Below, one piece after another: positions 1 through 6,853 of a DNA stretch of 15,493 nt. Numbering within the stretch: the stretch's first letter is position 1; each line of letters opens with the position of its first letter. The DNA is from an uncultured Collinsella sp. (GTDB taxonomy: Bacteria; Actinomycetota; Coriobacteriia; Coriobacteriales; Coriobacteriaceae). A model generated the notes under the pieces. The model searched no databases. It had not been told where the DNA came from and was given only the letters and a program-made list of their open reading frames with translations. The stretch spans positions 1 through 15,493 of the forward strand of contig CAJLAN010000014.1 of NCBI GenBank assembly GCA_905204635.1. The letters are read 5' to 3'. The translations under genes were made by a program, and so were the position numbers.

Positions 1-19
1 GAGGCGCCACTGGCGCCTC
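1..19. other. GC-rich hairpin at window edge
   Basis: An 8-bp perfect inverted repeat (GAGGCGCC / GGCGCCTC) with a 3-base loop ACT starts at the first base. No T-run follows, so it is not a clear intrinsic terminator. It may be the 3' structure of a gene lying left of the window. Frame 1 stays open from base 1 to a TGA at 76-78 and could be the tail of such a gene, but a frame this short in GC-rich DNA is not evidence of coding. Confidence 0.3.
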
Positions 20-123
20 CTGTTCGTGCGGAACTCATTGAGAGGCAAGGCCCTGCGCTCGGCCCCTCGGTTCCGTGACGACTCGGCCGTTCGGGTCAGG
101 CGGGCTGATAGGAAAGATGGTGA

Positions 124-152
124 CGGAGGCGCAAAATGCGCCTCCGCCTTTT
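124..152 (+). terminator. Intrinsic terminator
   Basis: A 9-bp stem (CGGAGGCGC / GCGCCTCCG) with loop AAAAT is followed by CCTTTT. This is a good rho-independent terminator for a plus-strand transcript entering from the left. It separates whatever lies upstream from the ATPase gene that starts at 279. Confidence 0.6.
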
Positions 153-187
153 GAATGTGATGAAAGTGTGGCGAAATGAGCTTAAAA

Positions 188-256
188 CTTCCGTAAATGT
201 GATAAATGTCACGTTTTACCTAGGGTAAAATGTGGGAAATATCACGTTTACGGAAG
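188..256. promoter_or_regulatory. Two tandem Crp/Fnr-like palindromes
   Basis: The block is a large imperfect inverted repeat centred on base 222. Its outer arms are 188-203 and 241-256 (15 of 16 positions pair) and its inner arms are 210-220 and 224-234 (10 of 11 pair). It resolves into four half-sites with core AAAYGTGR in alternating orientation at 195-202, 209-216, 228-235 and 242-249. Read in pairs these give TGTGA-N6-TCACG and TGTGG-N6-TCACG, close to the Crp/Fnr consensus TGTGA-N6-TCACA. The two site centres are 33 bp apart, about three helical turns. The block ends 22 bp before the ATG of the ATPase gene, so a bound regulator could block transcription. The regulator is not in the window. 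Confidence 0.6.
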
Positions 257-278
257 ATTCTTTGCGGGAGGTTCGGCC

Positions 279-1643
279 ATGCAGCGAGATATCATTGCCA
301 AGCTTAACGCTTGGAAAGCGTCAGAATATCGTAAGCCGCTTATCCTTAAGGGGGCGCGCCAGGTTGGAAAGACGTGGGCGCTTAAGGAGTTCGGTCGAAC
401 CTCGTACCGCAATTTTGTGTATCTGACGCTCGAGGAGCCGTCACCTGGGGTACAGAGCGAGTACGCTCAGTTTTTCGAAGGTACGCGCGATCCTCGACGG
501 ATCATCTCAAATCTTTCCCTGGCACTTGGACAGCCTATCGAGCCCGGCGAAACGCTGCTTATTATTGATGAGATCCAGGATTGTCCTTCTGCAGTCGGCG
601 CCCTTAAATACTTCTGTGACGAGGCCCCCGAGTATCACGTCGCATGCGCAGGGTCTTTGTTGGGCGTTCGCTTGTCCCGTGAGACCAGCGCTTTTCCGGT
701 GGGAAAGGTCGAGTTCATGGAGATGCGCCCCATGAGCTTTTCCGAGTTTCTGAAAGCCGAGGGCGCTGCAAACTACGACGAATACCTTGGCGGCCTGGAT
801 CAGATCGAGACAGTGCCCGATTTCTTCCATGTCCGTCTCGTCGAGCATCTTCGTCGTTATTTTGCATGCGGCGGCATGCCAGAGGCTCTTGGCCGGTGGG
901 TGGAGACGGGCGATATCGTTCAGGTCGATAAGGTGTTGTCTGATCTCTTGGATTCCTACGAGCGCGATTTTGCCAAGCATGGTGGCCGTGCGCAGTTCGC
1001 CAAGCTTTCGCAAATATGGAACTCGATTCCAGCTCAGTTGGCGCGCGAGAACAAAAAGTTCGTTTGGGGTGCGGTGCGCGAGGGGGCTCGTGCTCGAGAA
1101 TACGAGGATGCTCTGGAATGGCTTGCCGATGCTGGGCTCATCACGGCGGTTCGCCTTAATGCTGCCGGTGGTGTGCCGCTCTCTGCGTACGATGACCTCA
1201 AGGCATTTAAAGTCTACTGTCTTGATGTCGGCTTGCTGCGCCGCATGGCAAGGCTGGATGCGTCCGCTTTTGCCATCTCGGATGCGCTATTTTCGGAGTT
1301 CAAAGGTTCGTTCGCCGAGAACTATGTGCTTCAGGCATTACTTTCACAGTTAGATGCTGCTCCGCGTTATTGGACAAACGAGAAGCCGAAGCACGAAGTC
1401 GATTTTTTGATTCAGGTCGGAAACGAAATCGTTCCCGTCGAGGTCAAATCGGGAGAGGTCGTTCATTCCAAGAGCCTTAAGTACTATGCCGACAAGCATG
1501 CGGAGACGACTCCATTGAGGGTCCGCTACTCACTTAAGAACCTAAAGCTCGACGACGGGGTGCTCAACATTCCGTTGTATTTGGCTGATCGATCTGTCCC
1601 TCTTATCAAAAAGGCGCTTGATTGTGCGCATCTTGACGTTTAG
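279..1643 (+). CDS. AAA_14 / DUF4143 family ATPase
   Basis: This 454-residue protein belongs to the widespread AAA_14-DUF4143 family of P-loop ATPases, whose cellular role is poorly defined. The N-terminal half shows a Walker A (GARQVGKT, residues 25-32), a Walker B (LLIIDEIQ, 93-100) and a sensor-like segment CAGSLLG at about 123-129. The middle carries the DUF4143 region. Near the C-terminus, HEVDFLIQ followed by VPVEVKSG has the D...E-x-K layout of a PDDEXK nuclease-like fold, a known feature of the family. The length is normal for the family. The ATG at 279 follows a GGGAGG ribosome site and is preferred over alternatives in other frames. The gene stands alone between a terminator and a convergent AraC gene, and its base composition looks less GC-rich than its neighbours. 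Such genes are often patchily distributed, so transfer is possible. The tandem palindromes in front suggest tight control. Confidence 0.9.
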   Translation: MQRDIIAKLNAWKASEYRKPLILKGARQVGKTWALKEFGRTSYRNFVYLTLEEPSPGVQSEYAQFFEGTRDPRRIISNLSLALGQPIEPGETLLIIDEIQDCPSAVGALKYFCDEAPEYHVACAGSLLGVRLSRETSAFPVGKVEFMEMRPMSFSEFLKAEGAANYDEYLGGLDQIETVPDFFHVRLVEHLRRYFACGGMPEALGRWVETGDIVQVDKVLSDLLDSYERDFAKHGGRAQFAKLSQIWNSIPAQLARENKKFVWGAVREGARAREYEDALEWLADAGLITAVRLNAAGGVPLSAYDDLKAFKVYCLDVGLLRRMARLDASAFAISDALFSEFKGSFAENYVLQALLSQLDAAPRYWTNEKPKHEVDFLIQVGNEIVPVEVKSGEVVHSKSLKYYADKHAETTPLRVRYSLKNLKLDDGVLNIPLYLADRSVPLIKKALDCAHLDV

Positions 1644-1707
1644 ATCCCGGGTGAGCTGACGGGCGGCGGCTAATTAATCGCTCCGTTACGGCCAGGGAGC
1701 TTGGGCC

Positions 1708-2712
1708 TTAGCGATGCTTGCTTCGCCAAGCCGTGGGTGTCATGCCGGTGTATTGCTTGAAGGCTTGGGCGAAGGCGGCCTGCTGAGGGTAGCCTAGACG
1801 CTCTGCCACCTGCGCTATCGTGAGCGCGCTATCTGCCAAAAGGTCCTGCGCTCGCTCCATACGGCGTCTGCGAATGTAGGCGCCCAGGGACTCGCCGGTT
1901 TGGGCCTTAAAGGTGGCGCATAGTTTGGAGCGGCTTGTGTAGAGCCTCTCGGCCACCTCGTTGATACCCACATGTCTGCCTTTGTCGAGCGTGCGCTCAA
2001 TCATTGCCGTTGTTTCTTCGGCCATGGTTATGCTGACGCGTGTGTCTGCCGCCTGCCGCGCCTGCTTGTGGGCCGCGCGCGAACAGGCGAGCTCCGCGAC
2101 CATGGTCTCCACGATGCCCTGCATATAGACGTGTCCGCCTACGGTTTGGGCACGGTCCTCGTTAATCCGGCGCAGCGTGTGATAGATGGCAGACGTCGCT
2201 TCCTCGTGCCATGGCTCGGCAAACGCCTCAAAGATTCCCGCGAACTCGGTGGGATAGCGGTGCTCCAGTTCGTCAAAATATCCAGGCAAAAAGAGCACCG
2301 AGCGCGAGTGATAAAGTTCCCCCGCAAACAGCGGGCTTAATTCCTCGCCACAGCTATCTTGGATAAAGCTGCAAACGGCATTGTTTGGCCACGGTCCATG
2401 CGATGGTTTGAGGTTCGCGGGCGTTATGCCAGTCTCGGGCATGCATGTAAGTGTGGGCGCGCTGACTTCGCTCACGCAGGCGTACGGCTCGGGTGTGTAT
2501 TCGGCCAGGTACATATCGTGCGTCGGGGTGATGAAATGCTCCATGACAATGCAGGCAGGGGAGAGAGGCATGATCCATGCGCGTCCGTGCGCCCGATCGT
2601 TTGCCACCTCGCCGGTAAAGACAGCGCCCTTGCCGGAAAGCTCCAGGCCAAACTGCTCAAACTGTGGTGCGTAGAGCTCAGTTATGTCGGTCGCAGCCCG
2701 ATGCATTTTCAA
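1708..2712 (-). CDS. AraC-family transcriptional regulator
   Basis: This 334-residue regulator has a C-terminal AraC-type double helix-turn-helix from about residue 235. The first helix-turn-helix spans the VAERLYTSRSKLCATFK segment, and the second carries the family signature (IAQVAERLGYPQQAAFAQAF, then YTGMTPTAWR). The N-terminal two thirds is a less conserved sensing or dimerisation part that I cannot assign. The start is either TTG at 2712 or ATG at 2706; the GGAAGG ribosome site is about 8 bases from the TTG and about 14 from the ATG, which favours the TTG. The gene is divergent from a two-gene ABC exporter operon and shares a 114-base promoter region with it. The arrangement resembles siderophore-type loci such as YbtA with YbtP/YbtQ, so control of the exporter pair is the likely role. 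The ligand is unknown. Confidence 0.9.
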   Translation of the reverse strand: MKMHRAATDITELYAPQFEQFGLELSGKGAVFTGEVANDRAHGRAWIMPLSPACIVMEHFITPTHDMYLAEYTPEPYACVSEVSAPTLTCMPETGITPANLKPSHGPWPNNAVCSFIQDSCGEELSPLFAGELYHSRSVLFLPGYFDELEHRYPTEFAGIFEAFAEPWHEEATSAIYHTLRRINEDRAQTVGGHVYMQGIVETMVAELACSRAAHKQARQAADTRVSITMAEETTAMIERTLDKGRHVGINEVAERLYTSRSKLCATFKAQTGESLGAYIRRRRMERAQDLLADSALTIAQVAERLGYPQQAAFAQAFKQYTGMTPTAWRSKHR

Positions 2713-2826
2713 AAGCGTCCCCTTCCTTTGCGAAAACGTCCACGCCTGGCTCGATTGTGTGCCTTGGCTAACATATCAATGATAAGTTGAGAACGGTTAA
2801 CTCTCAAGCCGTTAGAAAGGAATCTC
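2713..2826. promoter_or_regulatory. Divergent promoter region with inverted repeat
   Basis: This is the shared control region between the AraC regulator and the ABC exporter operon. An inverted repeat TTGAGA-N9-TCTCAA lies at 2787-2807, close to the exporter start, with GGTTAAC inside it. It is a candidate operator for the divergent regulator. AT-rich stretches at 2769-2785 could hold a -10 element, but I cannot fix a promoter with confidence. The ribosome site AAAGGAA lies just before the ATG at 2827. Confidence 0.45.
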
Positions 2827-4644
2827 ATGGCAAAGGGATCAAAAAGGGAAGGTGGAGGCATCGGCGAGTTGCTCGCGTATGCCGGTGACCGCAAATTCCT
2901 AACGTATTTGGGCATGGCGCTCTCGCAGCTGCTGAGCTTTGGCCCGTACGTGTGCATTTGGCTTGTCGCGCGCGATCTGATCGCCGTGGCGCCTAACTGG
3001 AGCGAAGCCTGCGACATCGCGATGTATGGCTGGTGGGCCGTGGGTTTTGCCCTGGCAAGCATCGTAGCTTATTTCGTGGGGCTCATGTGCACGCATCTGT
3101 CCGCGTTTCGCTGTGCGTCCAATATCCGCAAGACTACGAGCGAGCACCTGCTTAAGCTGCCGCTTGGCTACTTTGACACGCACGCCACCGGTGAGCTGCG
3201 TCGTGTTGTAGACGGATGTGCCGCCTCCACCGAGACTTTGCTCGCACACATGCTGCCCGATATCGCAGGCGCCGCCGCCATGGTCGTGGGCCTGCTCGTA
3301 TTGCTTTTCGCCCTCGATTGGCGCTTGGGCGCGGCATGCCTCATCTCGGTGGCCATTTCGTTTGGCGCCATGGCCACCATGATGAGCGGCAAAGGCGCCG
3401 AGTTCATGAAGGCCTACATGGGAGCGCTGGTCAAGATGAACAAGACCGGCACCGAATACGTACGCGGTATTCCCGTGGTCAAGGTGTTTCAGCAGACGGT
3501 CTACTCCTTTAAGGCTTTCCACGATGCGATCGCCGAATACGCCGACATGGCACAAAACTATGCGGGCACGTTCTGCCGAGGTCCGCAGGTACTCAACCTT
3601 ACCGCGCTCAATGGTCTTGTGGCATTCCTGTTGCCCGTGGCGTTGCTGTTGGCGCCGGGCGAGACGGACTTCGCACATTTTATGGCCAACTTCACGTTTT
3701 ACGCGATATTTTCGGCCGTGGTACCGACGGCCCTGACCAAGCTCATGTTTGTGGGCGAGGCCTCTCAGATGAGTGCCGATTCGCTGGCTCGTATTCGAAG
3801 TATCATGGATTCCAAGCAGCTCTCCGTGCCCGCCCAACTCAAGCACCCTGCCGGCGGCGAAGTGCGATTTGAGGACGTAAGCTTTACGTACGAGGGTGCC
3901 GAAGCACCTGCCGTTAGCCATGTAAGTTTCAGTGTTCCCGCTGGTAGCACCCTCGCCCTAGTGGGTCCTTCGGGCGGCGGCAAGTCAACCTGCGCAAGCC
4001 TGATTCCTCGTTTTTGGGATGTCTCTTCGGGCCGAGTGCTTGTAGGCGGTGTGGACGTTTGCGATATGGATCCGCACGAGCTTATGGACCAGGTCGCTTT
4101 CGTGTTCCAGACTAACCAGCTGTTCCGGCAAACACTTGCCGATAATGTGCGCGCCTCCAAGCCTACGGCCACTGACGACGAAGTGCGTGCGGCCCTCTCC
4201 GCAGCTCAGTGCGACGACATTGTGGCCAAGCTCCCGCAGGGCATCAATACCATGCTCGGTGCCGGCGGAGCATATCTTTCGGGCGGCGAGGTCCAGCGCG
4301 TGGCGCTCGCCCGCGCGATCCTTAAAGACGCGCCTATCGTGGTGCTCGATGAGGCCACGGCGTTTGCCGACCCCGAGAACGAGGCGCTCATCCAGCGCGC
4401 CTTTAGCAAGCTGGCGGCGGGTCGCACGGTCATTATGATTGCTCATCGACTCTCGACTGTAGTGGGCGCAGATCAAATCGTGGTGCTCAACCAGGGCAGG
4501 GTGCAGGAGTCGGGTACTCATGCCGAGTTGCTGTCCCAAGAGGGTTTGTATGCCAAGATGTGGGCCGAATACGAACAGGCCGCGAGCTGGAAAATCACTG
4601 CAGCGACCGCGGATGCCGCCGTCACGAAGGGAGGCGAGGCCTAA
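2827..4644 (+). CDS. ABC exporter, fused permease/ATPase (first subunit)
   Basis: This 605-residue half-size ABC exporter has an N-terminal six-helix ABC type 1 membrane domain (hydrophobic stretches from about residue 25 to 320) and a C-terminal nucleotide-binding domain. The ATPase motifs are complete: Walker A GPSGGGKST (380-388), signature LSGGE (484-488), Walker B with D508-E509, and switch histidine H540. The D-loop region reads DEATAFADPENE instead of the usual SALD form, a variant I associate with YbtP/YbtQ- and IrtA-like siderophore-type exporters. It starts at ATG after AAAGGAA, and its stop codon directly touches the start of the next gene, so the two subunits are translationally coupled and probably form a heterodimer. 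The substrate cannot be read from sequence. A siderophore, metal chelate, peptide or drug are all possible; the AraC neighbour and the metal ATPase downstream make a metal-related role plausible. Confidence 0.92.
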   Translation: MAKGSKREGGGIGELLAYAGDRKFLTYLGMALSQLLSFGPYVCIWLVARDLIAVAPNWSEACDIAMYGWWAVGFALASIVAYFVGLMCTHLSAFRCASNIRKTTSEHLLKLPLGYFDTHATGELRRVVDGCAASTETLLAHMLPDIAGAAAMVVGLLVLLFALDWRLGAACLISVAISFGAMATMMSGKGAEFMKAYMGALVKMNKTGTEYVRGIPVVKVFQQTVYSFKAFHDAIAEYADMAQNYAGTFCRGPQVLNLTALNGLVAFLLPVALLLAPGETDFAHFMANFTFYAIFSAVVPTALTKLMFVGEASQMSADSLARIRSIMDSKQLSVPAQLKHPAGGEVRFEDVSFTYEGAEAPAVSHVSFSVPAGSTLALVGPSGGGKSTCASLIPRFWDVSSGRVLVGGVDVCDMDPHELMDQVAFVFQTNQLFRQTLADNVRASKPTATDDEVRAALSAAQCDDIVAKLPQGINTMLGAGGAYLSGGEVQRVALARAILKDAPIVVLDEATAFADPENEALIQRAFSKLAAGRTVIMIAHRLSTVVGADQIVVLNQGRVQESGTHAELLSQEGLYAKMWAEYEQAASWKITAATADAAVTKGGEA

Positions 4645-6402
4645 ATGTTCGCCTCATTCCAAAAGAAGTATTTCCTATCCGATAAAGGCGTCGCCGGCGT
4701 AAAGCGCGGCATTTTCTGGACCACGCTCACCAATCTTATTACCATGGCCGGCATGGGCTTTTTATTCCTGGTCATGGCCGGTTTTGTCGAACATCTCGCC
4801 ACTGGCGCTGACCTGCCGGATGCCCTGCCGATCGTGGGCGGCCTCCTGGTCTTTTTCGTGTTGCTCTTTGCCTCTAACTGGCAACAGTATTACTACACCT
4901 ACTGCATCTTTTACGAGGAGTGCGGCAAGCAGCGTATGGAGATCGCCGAACGCTTGCGCAAACTGCCGCTGTCGTTTTTCGGTCGTCGTGATCTGGCCGA
5001 TTTAACCGAGACCATCATGGGCGATGTCCAGACCATGGAACATGCCTACAGCCACGTGTTGGGAGAGCTTTGGGGCGCCATTATCGCAAGCGCTATTGTG
5101 TTCGCAGCATCGCTGTTCTTTTGCTGGCAGTTGGCGATCACGGCGTTCTGGAGCGTTCCCGTGGCCTTTGCCGTGCTGTATTTGACGCGCGGCCCCATGG
5201 TCCCGGTGTTCGACCGTGTTCGCGCCGAGAAGGTCAAAGTCACCGAGGCGATCCAGGAGACGCTCGATTGTGTGCGCGAGATCCGCGCTACCAACCAGGA
5301 GGCCTATTATCTTGAGGGACTCGGTGCCGTGATCGATGACGAGGAGCGCGAGACCACTAAGGGAGAACTCGTTAACGGGCTTTTGGTCAACTCTGCCTTT
5401 GTCATTTTGCGTCTGGGGGTCGCTTCCACGCTGGTAACGGGTGCCGCGATGGTTGCCTCGGGGCGGGCCGACTATTTGGTGATGTTTGCCTTCTTGCTTA
5501 TGGTGAGCCGTATCTATGCGCCCTTTGACCAGGCGTTAATGTTAATGTCCGAGCTGTTTGCCGCCGAGTCGTCTGCCAAGCGCATGCGTTCCATCATGGA
5601 AGAGCCTGTGGCGCGGGGCAGCGAGAAATTTGAGCCCGCGGGTCACGATGTGGTGTTCGATCACGTGGCATTTGGCTATGGTGCGGGCGAGGACGGCCGC
5701 GCCGGCGAGAAAGTTCTTACCGATGTGAGCTTTACCGCCAAGGAAGGCGAAGTTACGGCGCTGGTCGGTCCTTCGGGTTCCGGTAAGTCTACGGTGAGCC
5801 GCCTGGCCGCGCGCTTTTGGGATGCCACTGCGGGCAAGGTTACCGTGGGCGGTGTGGATGTTGCGGGCGTCGATCCCGAGGTACTCCTGCGCGACTACGC
5901 TATCGTGTTCCAAGACGTGCTGCTCTTTGACGACACGGTGATGGGAAACATCCGCCTCGGGCGTCGTGATGCCACCGATGAGGAAGTGCTTGCGGCCGCG
6001 CGTGCCGCCAACTGCGACGAGTTTGTGTGCCGCATGCCGCAGGGCTACGACACCATGATCGGCGAGAACGGCTCCAGGCTGTCCGGTGGCGAGCGCCAGC
6101 GCATCTCCATCGCCCGCGCGCTGCTCAAAGACGCACCCATCGTGCTGTTGGACGAGGCGACGGCAAGCTTGGATGTGGAGAACGAGACCGTGGTACAGCA
6201 GGCACTCTCCCGTCTGCTTGCAGGTAAGACGGTTATCGTTATTGCCCACCGTATGCGTACGGTGGAAAATGCCGACAAAATCGTTGTGCTCAAGAATGGA
6301 GTGGTTGCCGAACAGGGCACCCCGGCGCAGCTCAAGGCGGCAGGTGGAGAATTCGCCCGCATGGTTGCGCTGCAAAAGGAGGCGGCGGACTGGCAGCTGT
6401 AG
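4645..6402 (+). CDS. ABC exporter, fused permease/ATPase (second subunit)
   Basis: This 585-residue half-size ABC exporter is the partner of the gene before it. It has the same layout, with membrane domain at about residues 25-310 and ATPase domain at about 335-585. The motifs are canonical: Walker A GPSGSGKST (375-383), signature LSGGE (479-483), Walker B D503-E504, D-loop ATASLDVENE and switch histidine H535. Unlike its partner it has the standard D-loop, so the two ATP sites are not identical, although both keep the catalytic glutamate. The ATG at 4645 follows the TAA of the first gene with no gap, and its ribosome site (GGAGGCGAGG) lies inside the end of that gene. The operon probably ends here, followed by a long palindrome. 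Confidence 0.92.
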   Translation: MFASFQKKYFLSDKGVAGVKRGIFWTTLTNLITMAGMGFLFLVMAGFVEHLATGADLPDALPIVGGLLVFFVLLFASNWQQYYYTYCIFYEECGKQRMEIAERLRKLPLSFFGRRDLADLTETIMGDVQTMEHAYSHVLGELWGAIIASAIVFAASLFFCWQLAITAFWSVPVAFAVLYLTRGPMVPVFDRVRAEKVKVTEAIQETLDCVREIRATNQEAYYLEGLGAVIDDEERETTKGELVNGLLVNSAFVILRLGVASTLVTGAAMVASGRADYLVMFAFLLMVSRIYAPFDQALMLMSELFAAESSAKRMRSIMEEPVARGSEKFEPAGHDVVFDHVAFGYGAGEDGRAGEKVLTDVSFTAKEGEVTALVGPSGSGKSTVSRLAARFWDATAGKVTVGGVDVAGVDPEVLLRDYAIVFQDVLLFDDTVMGNIRLGRRDATDEEVLAAARAANCDEFVCRMPQGYDTMIGENGSRLSGGERQRISIARALLKDAPIVLLDEATASLDVENETVVQQALSRLLAGKTVIVIAHRMRTVENADKIVVLKNGVVAEQGTPAQLKAAGGEFARMVALQKEAADWQL

Positions 6403-6403
6403 G

Positions 6404-6436
6404 AATATGACAAAGGGGCAGTCCCTTTGTCATATT
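6404..6436. repeat. Long perfect palindrome, possible REP-like element or terminator
   Basis: A 14-bp perfect stem (AATATGACAAAGGG / CCCTTTGTCATATT) with loop GCAGT begins two bases after the exporter stop codon. No T-run follows it on the plus strand. Its ACAAAGGG...CCCTTTGT core resembles dispersed palindromes that I recall from Coriobacteriia and Firmicutes genomes. It could act as a bidirectional transcript end or be a REP-like repeat. Only one copy is seen in this window. Confidence 0.6.
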
Positions 6437-6589
6437 GAGTTCACCCCCATAGTTTCCAAAAAGTTAACCATTGTTGAACTTAATAGTTAGATAAACTAAA
6501 CTATTTTCCAAAAGTGTGCTCGAGCAAACTTGTTTACTCGGGTGCTGAGGCACCGTGCCGCGTCCAATGCGGCAAAAGGGAGAAACAAC
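6437..6589 (+). promoter_or_regulatory. Promoter region of the metal-ATPase operon
   Basis: This AT-rich region (about 6465-6510) precedes the DUF6110-like gene. It holds TTAG-N5-CTAA (6486-6498) inside a wider AATAGTT...AACTATT inverted repeat (6481-6504). The TTAG/CTAA half-sites are similar to those bound by DtxR/IdeR-type metal regulators, so metal control is plausible but not shown. A G-rich ribosome site (AGGGAG) lies just before the ATG at 6590. No exact -35/-10 pair can be fixed. Confidence 0.4.
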
Positions 6590-6835
6590 ATGAAGAAGTC
6601 GACGTTCAATACCCTGCTTGTCGGTGGCGGTTTTCTGCTTGGCACGGCCGGCATCAAGCTGCTTACCAGCGCTCCGGTCAAGAATGCCTGCGTGCAGGGC
6701 ATCGCGTGCGGTATGCGCGTCAAGAACTGCTACCAGGACATGGTCGAGCAGGCCAAGGCCAATGTCGATGACATGGTTGCCGAGGCTGCCTACATCACCC
6801 AGAGCGAGGCCGCTGCTGACGAGGCAGCCGAGTAA
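6590..6835 (+). CDS. DUF6110-like small membrane-associated protein
   Basis: This 81-residue protein has one N-terminal hydrophobic segment (about residues 8-27, TLLVGGGFLLGTAGIKLLTS) and a short acidic, Ala-rich C-terminus. It carries three cysteines (in NACVQGIACG and KNCYQ). This looks like the DUF6110 family, small proteins typically encoded directly before heavy-metal P-type ATPases. The function is unknown; a regulatory or accessory subunit of the pump, or a metal relay using the cysteines, are reasonable guesses. The ATG at 6590 follows AGGGAG and is preferred over an in-frame start 60 bases upstream that has no ribosome site. The ATPase gene follows 18 bases later, so they are one operon. 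Confidence 0.75.
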   Translation: MKKSTFNTLLVGGGFLLGTAGIKLLTSAPVKNACVQGIACGMRVKNCYQDMVEQAKANVDDMVAEAAYITQSEAAADEAAE

Positions 6836-6853
6836 CGCTCCCAGGCACAAGCT

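Noticed and set aside
1..278. CRISPR or short tandem repeat array
   Set aside because: The repeats here are palindromes (hairpins and regulator-like sites), not regularly spaced identical units with unique spacers; no array is seen elsewhere in the window either.
2899..3921. Antisense 340-codon frame over the first ABC exporter
   Set aside because: It is a shadow of the exporter gene, rich in His, Gly and Arg without a domain.
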